From the NCBI RefSeq assembly GCF_019431375.1, contig NZ_CP080267.1, forward strand, positions 2,979,933-3,043,932: a DNA stretch of 64,000 bases, read 5' to 3'. Source of the stretch: Alcanivorax sp. GTDB taxonomy: Bacteria; Pseudomonadota; Gammaproteobacteria; Pseudomonadales; Alcanivoracaceae. The notes under the pieces were generated by a model. That model did no database searches. It worked only from the letters and a program-made list of their open reading frames with translations, and had not been told where the DNA came from. The position numbers were made by a program, and so were the translations under genes. Position 1 is the first letter of the stretch. Every line of letters starts with the position of its first letter. Below, in pieces: positions 31,989-40,392 of the stretch.

Positions 31989-32723
31989 ATGTTGGAAAAC
32001 CGCGAAGGGCAACGAGTCCCCCAGGTCACCTTCCGAACCCGTGAAGGGAATGAATGGCAGGACGTGACCACCGATGACTTGTTCAAGGGAAAAACCGTGG
32101 TGGTGTTCGCCCTGCCGGGCGCCTTCACCCCGACTTGCTCCTCCACTCACCTGCCCCGCTACAACGAACTGGCGCCGGTGCTGAAAGCCAACGGTGTGGA
32201 TGACATTGTCTGCCTGTCTGTTAACGACGGCTTTGTGATGAACGCCTGGGCCGGAGACCAGTCTGCCGGCAATATCCGTTTCATTCCGGATGGTAACGGT
32301 GAGTTCACCGACAAGATGGGCATGCTGGTGGACAAGCAGGATCTCGGTTTTGGGCCACGTAGCTGGCGCTATTCCATGCTGGTGAAAGATGGCGTGATTG
32401 AGCGCATGTTCATCGAGCCGGAAAAGCCCGGTGACCCGTTCGAGGTTTCCGATGCGGACACCATGCTCAACTACATCAATGGCGAGGCGGCCCTGCCCAA
32501 GCGGGTCACCGTTTTCACCAAGCCAGGCTGTCCGCACTGCGCCCGTGCCAAGAAGGCCCTGGCCGATAACGGCTACGCCTTTGAAGAAATCGAACTGGGC
32601 AGCCGGGGTCTGAGCTACAGCTCCCTGGCAGCGGTAACCGGTGCCGGCACCACGCCTCAGGTGTACATCGAAGGCGAACGCATTGGCGGCGCCGACGAGC
32701 TGGAGGCCTGGCTCAAGGCCTGA
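31989..32723 (+). CDS. Peroxiredoxin-glutaredoxin fusion (hybrid Prx5)
   Basis: A 244-residue bifunctional peroxidase. Residues ~1-160 are a Prx5-type peroxiredoxin with peroxidatic Cys in PGAFTPTCSSTHLPRY (~43-58) and conserved Arg in GFGPRSWRYSMLV. Residues ~172-244 are a glutaredoxin with CPHC (VFTKPGCPHCARAKKAL) and the TTPQVYIEGERIGGADEL glutathione-site segment. The fused glutaredoxin lets the enzyme use glutathione directly, as in Haemophilus and Neisseria hybrid Prx5. The start at 31989 follows AGGAGTC. It is monocistronic, with a half OxyR site upstream and a terminator at 32824-32850. Confidence 0.93.
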   Translation: MLENREGQRVPQVTFRTREGNEWQDVTTDDLFKGKTVVVFALPGAFTPTCSSTHLPRYNELAPVLKANGVDDIVCLSVNDGFVMNAWAGDQSAGNIRFIPDGNGEFTDKMGMLVDKQDLGFGPRSWRYSMLVKDGVIERMFIEPEKPGDPFEVSDADTMLNYINGEAALPKRVTVFTKPGCPHCARAKKALADNGYAFEEIELGSRGLSYSSLAAVTGAGTTPQVYIEGERIGGADELEAWLKA

Positions 32724-32823
32724 TCAGGCCTGAGGCATCGTAAAGAGTAACCCCGTGACGCGCTCACCGTCACCGCATGGCAGGTCGGGTGGACCTTCCC
32801 GCTGTGCACCTTATTCCCCCCTT

Positions 32824-32850
32824 GGGTCGACGTCTGTCGGCCCTTTTTTT
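32824..32850 (+). terminator. Intrinsic terminator after the peroxiredoxin fusion
   Basis: GGGTCGAC-GTCT-GTCGGCCC stem (8 bp with one T-G pair) followed by seven T. Confidence 0.8.
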
Positions 32851-32999
32851 GGTTGCTGAACCCCCGCGGCTTTGCAAGACGAGGGGCAGTTCGCCCTGGG
32901 CTCAGTGCACCCTACACAAAGACTCCACAGTTATTTCAGGTCAGAATTCGTTAAGGTCATGAATTGGGTCCACCAACATTCGGCAAGGTATGTGATAAT

Positions 33000-33017
33000 T
33001 GGTACTGATAAGTACCA
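33000..33017. promoter_or_regulatory. Palindromic operator of the RND efflux operon
   Basis: TGGTACT (33000-33006) and AGTACCA (33011-33017) form a perfect inverted repeat around GATA, directly downstream of a -10-like GATAAT and 19 bases before the MFP start. Position and form suit a TetR-type repressor, but no such gene is adjacent. Confidence 0.65.
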
Positions 33018-33036
33018 TGACATTGGGAGAGCACGC

Positions 33037-34110
33037 ATGGCACGTTTCTGGGCACTGGTTGGCCTGTCTCTGGCGATGGCGGGATGCGGCGATGAGCCGC
33101 CGGCGGAGGCGCCGTTGCCGCAGCCGGTGAAACTGTACACGGTGAATGGCGATGGAGCCGGGCAGCTGCGTCACTATCCGGGGCGAGTGGTGGCCACGGA
33201 AGGGTCGCAACTGGCCTTCCGGGTGTCCGGGCAACTGGTGAAGCTGCCGGTGCGTGCCGGTGAACAGGTGAAGAAGGGGCAGCTGCTGGCGGCCCTGGAT
33301 CCGGCGGATTTCAATAATCAGCTGGCGGATCGTCAGGCCCAGTACGATCTTGCCGAGAGCCAGTATCAGCGGGGTATCAGCCTGCGTGAGCGCGGGGTGA
33401 TATCCGAAGCCCAGTTCGATGAACTGCAGGCCCGTCGGCGGCAGGCCCGGGCGGCCCTGAGCCAGGCCCGGGACAATGTGGAATACACCCGCTTGAAGGC
33501 GCCCTATGAAGGTACCGTGGCACGCACCGAGGTGGAGAACTACCAGTTTGTGCAGGCCAAGGAACCGATCCTTTATTTGCAGGGCGATGACAACATCGAT
33601 ATCGAGTTCGCCGTCTCAGAGCGTTTCTTTACCAACCTGCGTGAAGGTGGTGAAGACTACCAGCCCACGGTGCGTTTTGAAGGGGCCCCTAACCGGACTT
33701 TCAAAGCCAGCTACAAGGAGCACGAAGCCAGCGCCGATGCCCGCACCCAGACCTACAACATCACCCTGACCATGGCTAACCCGGAAGGACTGCTGGTACT
33801 GCCGGGGATGAGCGTGGATGTGGCCATCGACCTGAGCCAGATCCGCAAGGCCACCACCGAGCAGCTACAGGTACCGGTGGAGGCAGTGTTCAAGCAGGAC
33901 GGCAAGGAAGGCGCCTTTGTCTGGCGCTATCAGCCGCAGGATCAAGTTGGCACGGTGACGGCGGTGCCGGTGACGCTGGGCCAGGTGGTCGGTGAAGGGG
34001 TGGAAATTCTCGACGGCCTGGACGCTGGGGACCGGGTGGTCAGCGCCGGGGTCCACCATCTGGAAGAGGGGCAGACGGTCCGTGAGCTGGTGAAAGAGCG
34101 GGGGCTGTAA
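33037..34110 (+). CDS. RND efflux periplasmic adaptor (membrane fusion) lipoprotein
   Basis: A 357-residue adaptor of the HlyD/AcrA family. It is a lipoprotein with lipobox LAMAGC (Cys17). Order of domains: beta-barrel and lipoyl entry (GRVVATEGSQLAFRVSGQLV followed by LPVRAGEQVKKGQLLAALDP, ~48-87), helical hairpin (~95-145, LAESQYQRGISLRERGVISEAQFDEL), second lipoyl half (TRLKAPYEGTVARTEVEN), then beta-barrel and membrane-proximal domains. The start at 33037 was chosen for the signal sequence and the operator position; longer readings cross the operator. Its stop overlaps the RND pump start by one base. It links the inner-membrane pump to an outer-membrane channel encoded elsewhere. Confidence 0.9.
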   Translation: MARFWALVGLSLAMAGCGDEPPAEAPLPQPVKLYTVNGDGAGQLRHYPGRVVATEGSQLAFRVSGQLVKLPVRAGEQVKKGQLLAALDPADFNNQLADRQAQYDLAESQYQRGISLRERGVISEAQFDELQARRRQARAALSQARDNVEYTRLKAPYEGTVARTEVENYQFVQAKEPILYLQGDDNIDIEFAVSERFFTNLREGGEDYQPTVRFEGAPNRTFKASYKEHEASADARTQTYNITLTMANPEGLLVLPGMSVDVAIDLSQIRKATTEQLQVPVEAVFKQDGKEGAFVWRYQPQDQVGTVTAVPVTLGQVVGEGVEILDGLDAGDRVVSAGVHHLEEGQTVRELVKERGL

Positions 34111-37100
34111 TGAATATCGCCGCATACAGCATTCGCCACCGGGTGGTGAGCTGGCTGTTTACCCTGATTCTGCTGGTGGGCGGGATTGTCAGCTTTACCC
34201 GGCTGGGTCAGCTGGAAGATCCGGAGTTCACCATCAAGACCGCCATGGTGATTACCAGCTACCCGGGTGCGTCGCCCCGCCAGGTGGAGGAGGAAGTGAC
34301 CCTGCCGGTGGAAATGGCGATCCAGAATCTGCCCTACGTGGATTATGTCACCTCCATTTCCAGCAACGGCCTGTCCCAGGTGCAGGTGGAGATGAAGCCC
34401 ACCTACCGGGCCAGTCAACTCAAGCAGATCTGGGACGAGTTGCGCCACAAGCTCACCGACCTGCAGCCGCAGTTGCCACCCGGGGTCGGCACCATCCAGG
34501 TGATGGATGATTTCGGTGATGTGTACGGCATTCTGCTGGCGATTACCGGAGACGGTTACCGCTATCAGGAAATGCAGGATTACGCCGACTACCTGACCCG
34601 GGAGCTGGTGCTGGTGAAAGGCGTGGGCAAAGTCGTGGTGGGCGGCCAGCGTCAGGAGCAGGTGCTGGTGGAGATTTCTCGCACCCGGCTGGCGTCCCTT
34701 GGCATCAGCCCGGAACGGATCTTCTCCCTGTTGCAGACCCAGAATACGGTGAATCCGGCGGGCAAGGTCAGAGTGGGTGACGAGTACATCCGTATCTACC
34801 CCACCGGCGAATTCCCCACAGTGCAGGACATGGGCGATCTGCTGATTTCCGACCCGGGCGCCGATGAGCTGGTCTACCTGCGTGATGTGGCCACCATTGA
34901 ACGGGGCTACGCGGAAGTACCGGACCACCTTTATCGCTTTAATGGTGACGCGGCCCTGACCCTGGGAATTTCCTTCTCCAAGGGAGTCAATGTGGTGGAA
35001 GTGGGCGCGCGGGTGGAGCAGCGTCTGGCGGAGCTGGAATACCAGCGCCCGGCGGGCATGGAACTGGCCACGGTGTACAACCAGCCCCAGGAAGTAGATA
35101 GCTCGGTGGGTGCTTTCCTGCTCAATCTGGGTGAGGCCATTGCCATCGTCATCGCCGTGTTGCTGGTGTTCATGGGGGTGCGTTCCGGCCTGCTCATGGG
35201 CGGCGTACTGCTGCTGACCATTCTCGGCACCTTTATCGTCATGAAGGTGCTGGCCATTGATCTGCAACGGATTTCCCTGGGGGCGCTGATCATCGCCCTG
35301 GGGATGCTGGTGGATAACGCCATCGTGGTCACCGAGGGCATCCTGGTGGGCATGAAGCGGGGCATGTCGAAACTGGAAGCGGCGGTGGATATTGTCCGCC
35401 AGACTATCTGGCCGCTACTCGGCGCTACGGTGATTGCCATCATGGCGTTTGCGCCCATCGGCCTGTCCGAAGATGCCACCGGGGAATACACCAATACCCT
35501 GTTCTGGGTGCTGCTGATTTCCCTGCTGCTCAGCTGGATTACCGCGGTGACGTTGGTGCCGTTCTTTGCCGACCTGTTCTTCTCTGACAAGGATGTGGGC
35601 GGTGCGGATGGTGAGGCCGAAGATCCCTACAGAGGAAAGATCTTCGTGATCTATCGGCGTCTGCTGGACCGGGCCATTCACCACCGGGTACTCACCCTGT
35701 CCGGCATGGGCATCCTGCTGGTGATGGCGGTGGTGGGCTTCGGGGCGGTCAAGCAGGCCTTCTTTCCGCCCTCCAATACGCCCATGTTCCTGGTGGATTA
35801 CTGGCTGCCCCAGGGTAGTGATATCCGTGCCACCCGCGAAGCGGTGGAGCGCCTGGAAGCATCGCTGCTGGAAATGGAGGAAGTCACCGGGGTGACCAGC
35901 ACCATCGGTCGCGGGGCCGAGCGCTTCATGCTGCCCTACAACCCGGAGAAAAGTTATCCCAGCTATGCCCAGCTGATTGTTCAGGTGAGCGAGCGCGAGC
36001 AGATTGATGCGGCCCTGTCCGCCACCCGGCAACTGATCGGTGAAGAGCATCTGCAGGCCTTTGCCAAAGTGAAACGGCTGATGATCGGCCCCAGCCCGCC
36101 GGCGTCCATCGAGGCCCGCTTCAGCGGCCCGGACCCGCAGACCCTGCGCGAGCTGGGCCTGAAAGCCCAGGCGATCATGCGCGCCGATGGCGGTCTGGAA
36201 AGCATTCGCCATGACTGGCGTCAGCAGGAAAAAGTGATCCGTCCCCAGTTCCAGGAGGCCCAGGCCCGCCGTGCCGGGATCAGCCGGGAAGATCTGGATA
36301 ATACCCTGGCACTGAATTTCAGCGGCCGTACCGTTGGCTTGTATCGGGATGGTAGCCAGCTGTTGCCTATCGTCGCCCGGCCCCCGGAAGAGGAGCGCCT
36401 CAGTGCCGACAACCTGAACGATGTGCAGGTATGGTCGCCGGTTTATGCCACCTACATTCCCATTACCCAGGTGGTGTCCGACTTCCGCACCGAATGGGAG
36501 AACGCGCTGATCCTGCGCCGCGACCGCAAGCGCACCTTGACCGTCCAGGCGGAACCGGATGTGCTCGGCGATGAAACTGCCGACCAGGTGCTGCGCCGGA
36601 TTCGTCCGGCCATTGCCGAGCTGGCATTGCCGCCAGGCTATTCCCTGGAATGGGGTGGCGAGTACAAGGCATCGAAAGATGCGCAGACGGCAGTATTCGG
36701 CAGCCTGCCCATGGGCTATCTGTTCATGTTCATCATCACCATGCTGTTGTTCGACTCCCTGCGTCAGCCGCTGGTGATCTGGGCCACGGTGCCGCTGGCG
36801 ATCATCGGTGTGACCCTGGGCCTGTTGCTGCTGAATGCGCCCTTCGGATTCATGGCGTTACTGGGCTTTCTCAGCCTGTCAGGCATGCTGGTGAAGAACG
36901 GCATCGTGCTGGTGGAGCAGATAAAACTGGAGATGGAAACCCTGGCGCCCTTCGAGGCGGTGATGAGCGCTTCCGTTTCCCGGGTACGACCGGTGTGCAT
37001 GGCGGCGGTGACCACTATTCTCGGCATGATCCCGCTGTTGTTCGACGCCTTCTTCGAATCCATGGCCGTGGTGATCATGTTCGGCCTGGGCTTCGCCACC

Positions 37101-37178
37101 ATCCTGACCCTGATTGTGGTGCCGGTGCTTTATACGCTGGCCTATGGCATCAAGCCGGGGAAGGAGGAGCATGTTTAG
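34110..37178 (+). CDS. RND family efflux transporter permease
   Basis: A 1022-residue inner-membrane proton-driven pump of the AcrB/HAE family with 12 helices and two large periplasmic loops. The TM4 signature reads ALGMLVDNAIVVTEGILVGM: the first proton-relay Asp is kept while the second position is Asn, a variant seen in many RND subfamilies. TM10 holds the expected Lys in GMLVKNGIVLVEQ. The N-terminal AYSIRHRVVSWLFTLILLVGG and ITSYPGASPRQVEEEVTLPV segments are typical. It starts one base into the adaptor stop. The stop TAG (37176-37178) shares its G with the first unit of a 9-copy heptamer array. Substrates cannot be predicted. Confidence 0.92.
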   Translation: MNIAAYSIRHRVVSWLFTLILLVGGIVSFTRLGQLEDPEFTIKTAMVITSYPGASPRQVEEEVTLPVEMAIQNLPYVDYVTSISSNGLSQVQVEMKPTYRASQLKQIWDELRHKLTDLQPQLPPGVGTIQVMDDFGDVYGILLAITGDGYRYQEMQDYADYLTRELVLVKGVGKVVVGGQRQEQVLVEISRTRLASLGISPERIFSLLQTQNTVNPAGKVRVGDEYIRIYPTGEFPTVQDMGDLLISDPGADELVYLRDVATIERGYAEVPDHLYRFNGDAALTLGISFSKGVNVVEVGARVEQRLAELEYQRPAGMELATVYNQPQEVDSSVGAFLLNLGEAIAIVIAVLLVFMGVRSGLLMGGVLLLTILGTFIVMKVLAIDLQRISLGALIIALGMLVDNAIVVTEGILVGMKRGMSKLEAAVDIVRQTIWPLLGATVIAIMAFAPIGLSEDATGEYTNTLFWVLLISLLLSWITAVTLVPFFADLFFSDKDVGGADGEAEDPYRGKIFVIYRRLLDRAIHHRVLTLSGMGILLVMAVVGFGAVKQAFFPPSNTPMFLVDYWLPQGSDIRATREAVERLEASLLEMEEVTGVTSTIGRGAERFMLPYNPEKSYPSYAQLIVQVSEREQIDAALSATRQLIGEEHLQAFAKVKRLMIGPSPPASIEARFSGPDPQTLRELGLKAQAIMRADGGLESIRHDWRQQEKVIRPQFQEAQARRAGISREDLDNTLALNFSGRTVGLYRDGSQLLPIVARPPEEERLSADNLNDVQVWSPVYATYIPITQVVSDFRTEWENALILRRDRKRTLTVQAEPDVLGDETADQVLRRIRPAIAELALPPGYSLEWGGEYKASKDAQTAVFGSLPMGYLFMFIITMLLFDSLRQPLVIWATVPLAIIGVTLGLLLLNAPFGFMALLGFLSLSGMLVKNGIVLVEQIKLEMETLAPFEAVMSASVSRVRPVCMAAVTTILGMIPLLFDAFFESMAVVIMFGLGFATILTLIVVPVLYTLAYGIKPGKEEHV

Positions 37179-37334
37179 CTACGAGCTACGAGCTACGAGC
37201 TACGAGCTAGAAGCTAGAAGCTAGAAGCTAGAAGCTAGAAAGGACCGGGTCTGTCGTTAAGGCGCGGCGCTCATCCTTTCCGGGTGGCGCCGTGCAATTT
37301 CGCGTCTAGCAGCTAGTAGCTCAACGCTAGCAAC
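37178..37334. repeat. Heptamer-armed hairpin element with nine perfect units (GCTACGA/GCTAGAA)
   Basis: The left arm at 37178-37240 is exactly nine tandem 7-mers, four GCTACGA then five GCTAGAA. The right arm at 37305-37334 is the diverged complement (TCTAGCA, GCTAGTA, GCTCAAC, GCTAGCA), preceded by TTTCGCG. The core of ~64 bases contains GGCGC/GCGCC pairing. The left arm begins on the last base of the RND stop codon. The homogeneous units suggest recent expansion by slippage. Confidence 0.88.
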
Positions 37335-37410
37335 TCAATGACAGGTGCCAGCCACCCATCTCTCTGCCACAATGCCCGCCTGAAACGATTCACTACCCCA
37401 AGGAGTCCCC

Positions 37411-38391
37411 ATGTTGCTGGCTATTGCCGCCGTGATCGCTGGCCTGATCGTGCTGGTATGGAGTGCTGACAAGTTTGTGGAAGGGGCGGCCGGTACGGCG
37501 GCCCATGCGGGTATGCCGCCGCTGCTGATCGGCATGTTGATCGTCGGTTTTGGTACCTCCGCACCGGAGATGGTGGTATCTGCCATGGCGGCTCTGGATG
37601 GCAACCCCTCGCTGGCACTGGGCAATGCCTATGGCTCCAATATTTCCAATATTGCCCTGATTCTCGGGGTGGTCGCAGTGATCAGCCCCATCGCACTGAA
37701 TTCAGCGGTTCTCAAGAAAGAACTGCCGGTGCTGACGCTGGTAACGTTGGTGGCTGGCTACCAGCTGCTGGATGGCAATATCTCCCGGGCGGATGCCTGG
37801 GTGCTGATTGCCATCCTGGCGCTGCTGATGGGGTGGTCCATCTATGCTGCCATGACTGGCAAGGGCGATGTGCTGGCCGGGGAAGTGGAAACCGATCTGG
37901 CCGAGCATCCGCTGCCGTTGAAGACGTCCCTGTTCTGGCTGGTGGTGGGTCTGGCCCTGCTGGTGGCAAGCTCTCGCCTGCTGGTGTGGGGCGCGGTGGA
38001 CATTGCCCAGTCACTGGGGGTCAGTGATCTGATTATCGGTTTGACCATCGTGGCAATCGGCACGTCCCTGCCGGAGTTGGCATCCAGCATCGCTGCGGTA
38101 CGCAAGGGCGAACACGATATCGCTTTTGGTAACGTGCTAGGCTCGAATCTGTTCAATACCCTGGCCGTGGTGGGTATTGCTGGCGCCATTAAGCCCATGA
38201 GCGTGGAAACGCTGGTATTGCAGCGTGACTGGAGCCTGATGATGGTGCTGACTCTGGCCCTGTTCGTCATGGGCTTCGGATTATGGGGCCGCAAGGGCCA
38301 GATCACCCGCGGCAACGGTATCGTATTGCTGGTGGTGTTCGTGTCTTATATGAGTTTCCTGGGCGGCGGCGTGATCATGGCTGCCCGTTAA
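37411..38391 (+). CDS. Calcium/sodium antiporter (CaCA family, YrbG-like)
   Basis: A 326-residue membrane protein with ten predicted helices and the duplicated alpha-repeats of K+-dependent Na+/Ca2+ exchangers. Alpha-1 is VGFGTSAPEMVVSAMAALDG with ALGNAYGSNISNIALILG (~48-86). Alpha-2 is VAIGTSLPELASSIAAVRKG with FGNVLGSNLFNTLAVVG (~213-255). The first helix contains VWSADKFVEGAAGTA, as in YrbG. It should extrude Ca2+ at the inner membrane. AAGGAG precedes the ATG. AI-2E and lipoprotein genes follow in the same direction after 18 bases. Confidence 0.9.
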   Translation: MLLAIAAVIAGLIVLVWSADKFVEGAAGTAAHAGMPPLLIGMLIVGFGTSAPEMVVSAMAALDGNPSLALGNAYGSNISNIALILGVVAVISPIALNSAVLKKELPVLTLVTLVAGYQLLDGNISRADAWVLIAILALLMGWSIYAAMTGKGDVLAGEVETDLAEHPLPLKTSLFWLVVGLALLVASSRLLVWGAVDIAQSLGVSDLIIGLTIVAIGTSLPELASSIAAVRKGEHDIAFGNVLGSNLFNTLAVVGIAGAIKPMSVETLVLQRDWSLMMVLTLALFVMGFGLWGRKGQITRGNGIVLLVVFVSYMSFLGGGVIMAAR

Positions 38392-38409
38392 AGTGTAAAG
38401 AGGGACGTA

Positions 38410-39540
38410 GTGGCGATGCAGGATACGGATATATCGGTAAAGCTGGAGCGTGGCACGTTTCTGTTCACGCTGGTGGCTGTCAGCGTGGCGTTTGCGCTGC
38501 TGTTGAAACCCTTCTTCGCACCGATCTTCTGGGCCTGCGCCATAGGCGTGATTTTCTATCCGTTCCAGAAACGGTTGCTTGGCAAATGGCCTCATCGCCG
38601 TAATCTGGTGTCCCTGTGCACCCTTGTATTGTGTGTCGTGCTGGTGGTGATTCCGGTGCTGGTGGTGGCCTCCTCCTTCGTCACCGAAGGCGTATCCCTG
38701 TTTCAGAAAGTGCAGAGCGGCGAGCTCAATCTGGCCGACTATGTGGATCGCATCAAGCAGGCATTCCCCTGGCTGCAGTCCGCCGCCGAGCGTTTTGATA
38801 TTGATCTTGAACGGGTCAAGTCGCAGACCGTGGAAGCGTTTACCGGGGCAGGTCAGTTCCTGGCAAAACGTGCCCTGGCCGTAGGCCAGAATACCTTCCA
38901 GTTTTTCCTCAATCTGGGCTTGATGCTGTATCTGGCGTTCTTCCTGATTCGCGATGGCGATGCCATGGTCAGCATGCTGATCCGTGCCCTGCCGTTGGGT
39001 GACGAGCGTGAGAAGCTGCTGTTTGCCAAGTTCGCTGAAGTGACCCGGGCCACCATTAAGGGCAACCTGCTGGTGGCGGCCACCCAGGGGGCCCTGGGTG
39101 GGCTGATCTTCTGGTGGCTGGGCATCCCTGGTGCCTTGCTGTGGGGGGTGGTGATGGCAGTGCTGTCGCTGATTCCGGCAGTGGGGGCGGGCCTGATCTG
39201 GCTACCGGTTTCACTCTACCTGTATGCGGTTGGTGATATAGTGAATGCCACGATCCTGGTCCTGTTTGGCATTTTCGTCATCGGCCTGGTGGACAATATC
39301 CTGCGCCCGATCCTGGTGGGCCGGGATACCAAGTTGCCGGACTATGTGGTGCTGTTTTCCACCCTCGGTGGCCTGGCCATGTTCGGCATCACCGGTTTCG
39401 CGCTGGGGCCTCTGCTGGCCGCCCTGTTTGTGGCCTTCTGGGGTATTTTCATACGCGAGTTCAATGAGGGTGAGAGCCCCGCCGCCCTGCTGGAGCAGCA
39501 GGACAGCAGCGAGGAGCCGCCCGGGAGTGAGGCATCATGA
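38410..39540 (+). CDS. AI-2E family transporter
   Basis: A 376-residue membrane protein of the AI-2E/PerM family (UPF0118) with about eight helices. Features are FAPIFWACAIGVIFYPFQKR (~37-56), a soluble domain at ~95-150 with amphipathic helices, and the C-terminal block LPDYVVLFSTLGGLAMFGITG then FALGPLLAALFVAFWGIF with NILRPILVGRD before it. Members export varied molecules or act in Na+/H+ exchange; AI-2 itself is not implied. Translation begins at GTG 38410 (AGAGGG upstream) or ATG 38416. The stop overlaps the next lipoprotein start (ATGA). Confidence 0.87.
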   Translation: MAMQDTDISVKLERGTFLFTLVAVSVAFALLLKPFFAPIFWACAIGVIFYPFQKRLLGKWPHRRNLVSLCTLVLCVVLVVIPVLVVASSFVTEGVSLFQKVQSGELNLADYVDRIKQAFPWLQSAAERFDIDLERVKSQTVEAFTGAGQFLAKRALAVGQNTFQFFLNLGLMLYLAFFLIRDGDAMVSMLIRALPLGDEREKLLFAKFAEVTRATIKGNLLVAATQGALGGLIFWWLGIPGALLWGVVMAVLSLIPAVGAGLIWLPVSLYLYAVGDIVNATILVLFGIFVIGLVDNILRPILVGRDTKLPDYVVLFSTLGGLAMFGITGFALGPLLAALFVAFWGIFIREFNEGESPAALLEQQDSSEEPPGSEAS

Positions 39541-40283
39541 TTTTCCTGCGTCTGGTTCTGGCGGCGTCCGTGGCTGGCCTGTCCACCTTTGGCTGTGATG
39601 AGGAGGATGATAATGGCCTGTTTTCTGACAACGCCAGAATCTATTTTCACAACCAGCTGACCCAGCTGGGTGGCGGCAGCGAAGATGACGTCACCGTGGA
39701 TCTGTTCGTGGATAACCAGAACACGCCGGTGCAGGACGATGTGGGCTACACGATTACAGGCAATGTCAGCGCCGAATCCATTGAGCTGGATGACGACAGT
39801 GAGTCGCTCTCTTTCGATGCCCGTGGCAGCAATTCCGGCAGCACCCTGGTCAACGGCCCGCTGAATCGCACCCTTACAGCGGGTGATCGCTATACCGTGG
39901 TGCTGATGGGCGACACTACCCTGGACAACCGTCAATTGCGCACCTACCGGCACCAGCAAATGACCGTGACCAGCGGCCAGATCCGGGTGCGTTTCATCAA
40001 TACTCTGTCGCGCCTCTCCGGCGATGAACTCAGCGTTGTCACGCCGGGCGCGGCCGGCCAGTCGCTGGTATCCGGTCTGGAGTATGCCGAAGGCAGCAGC
40101 TATGTGTCGGTCAATGCCAGTGGCACCCTGGAGGTGACGGTCAATAACGAAACCCAGGGCCTGGAGATCGACCAGGTAAGCTGCAGCGTCAGCAGCGGCC
40201 GCAGCTACGATGCCATCATTGCCTACCGTCGTTTCGACAGCGACGATGATCAAATTGCCCTGTACTGCCAGCCGTTCAACTGA
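39537..40283 (+). CDS. DUF4397-like lipoprotein, first of a tandem paralogous pair
   Basis: A 248-residue predicted lipoprotein (lipobox STFGC, Cys ~20) followed by an acidic stretch (DEEDD). The mature part contains ARIYFHNQLTQL, a central beta-rich domain with YTVVLMGDTTLDNRQLRTYR, QIRVRFINTLS, and C-terminal VSCSVSSGRSYDAIIAYRRF. This alternation (RFIN/RFIH, YTLVLMG) resembles DUF4397 surface proteins. The next gene, 40393-41106, has the same pattern and about the same length, so they are tandem duplicates. Its start overlaps the AI-2E stop by four bases, implying translational coupling with a membrane transporter, which is odd for a lipoprotein. Confidence 0.75.
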   Translation: MIFLRLVLAASVAGLSTFGCDEEDDNGLFSDNARIYFHNQLTQLGGGSEDDVTVDLFVDNQNTPVQDDVGYTITGNVSAESIELDDDSESLSFDARGSNSGSTLVNGPLNRTLTAGDRYTVVLMGDTTLDNRQLRTYRHQQMTVTSGQIRVRFINTLSRLSGDELSVVTPGAAGQSLVSGLEYAEGSSYVSVNASGTLEVTVNNETQGLEIDQVSCSVSSGRSYDAIIAYRRFDSDDDQIALYCQPFN

Positions 40284-40392
40284 GCGGCTGGCGCTTCCCC
40301 CCTTCCGAGCCCCTCCAAACTGCCAACTATTACCAAAAAAACACCACTGGCCATGATAATCATGGCGTCGGTAATCTATTCGGGAGAAAACA

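Larger units (their letters stand above)
32724..33036. promoter_or_regulatory. Gap between peroxiredoxin fusion and RND efflux genes
   Basis: This 313-base stretch holds the peroxiredoxin terminator (32824-32850), a candidate -10 GATAAT at 32994-32999 and an 18-bp palindromic operator (33000-33017) before the efflux operon. I see no supported ORF in the rest. Confidence 0.55.

Noticed and set aside
34110..37178. RND pump thought inactive because TM4 reads VDN and not VDD
   Set aside because: The first Asp and the TM10 Lys are present, and a DN version is common among functional RND subfamilies.
37178..37240. Possible CRISPR-like or VNTR coding repeat
   Set aside because: Units are 7 nt with no spacers and lie after a stop codon, so this is a heptamer array and not CRISPR.
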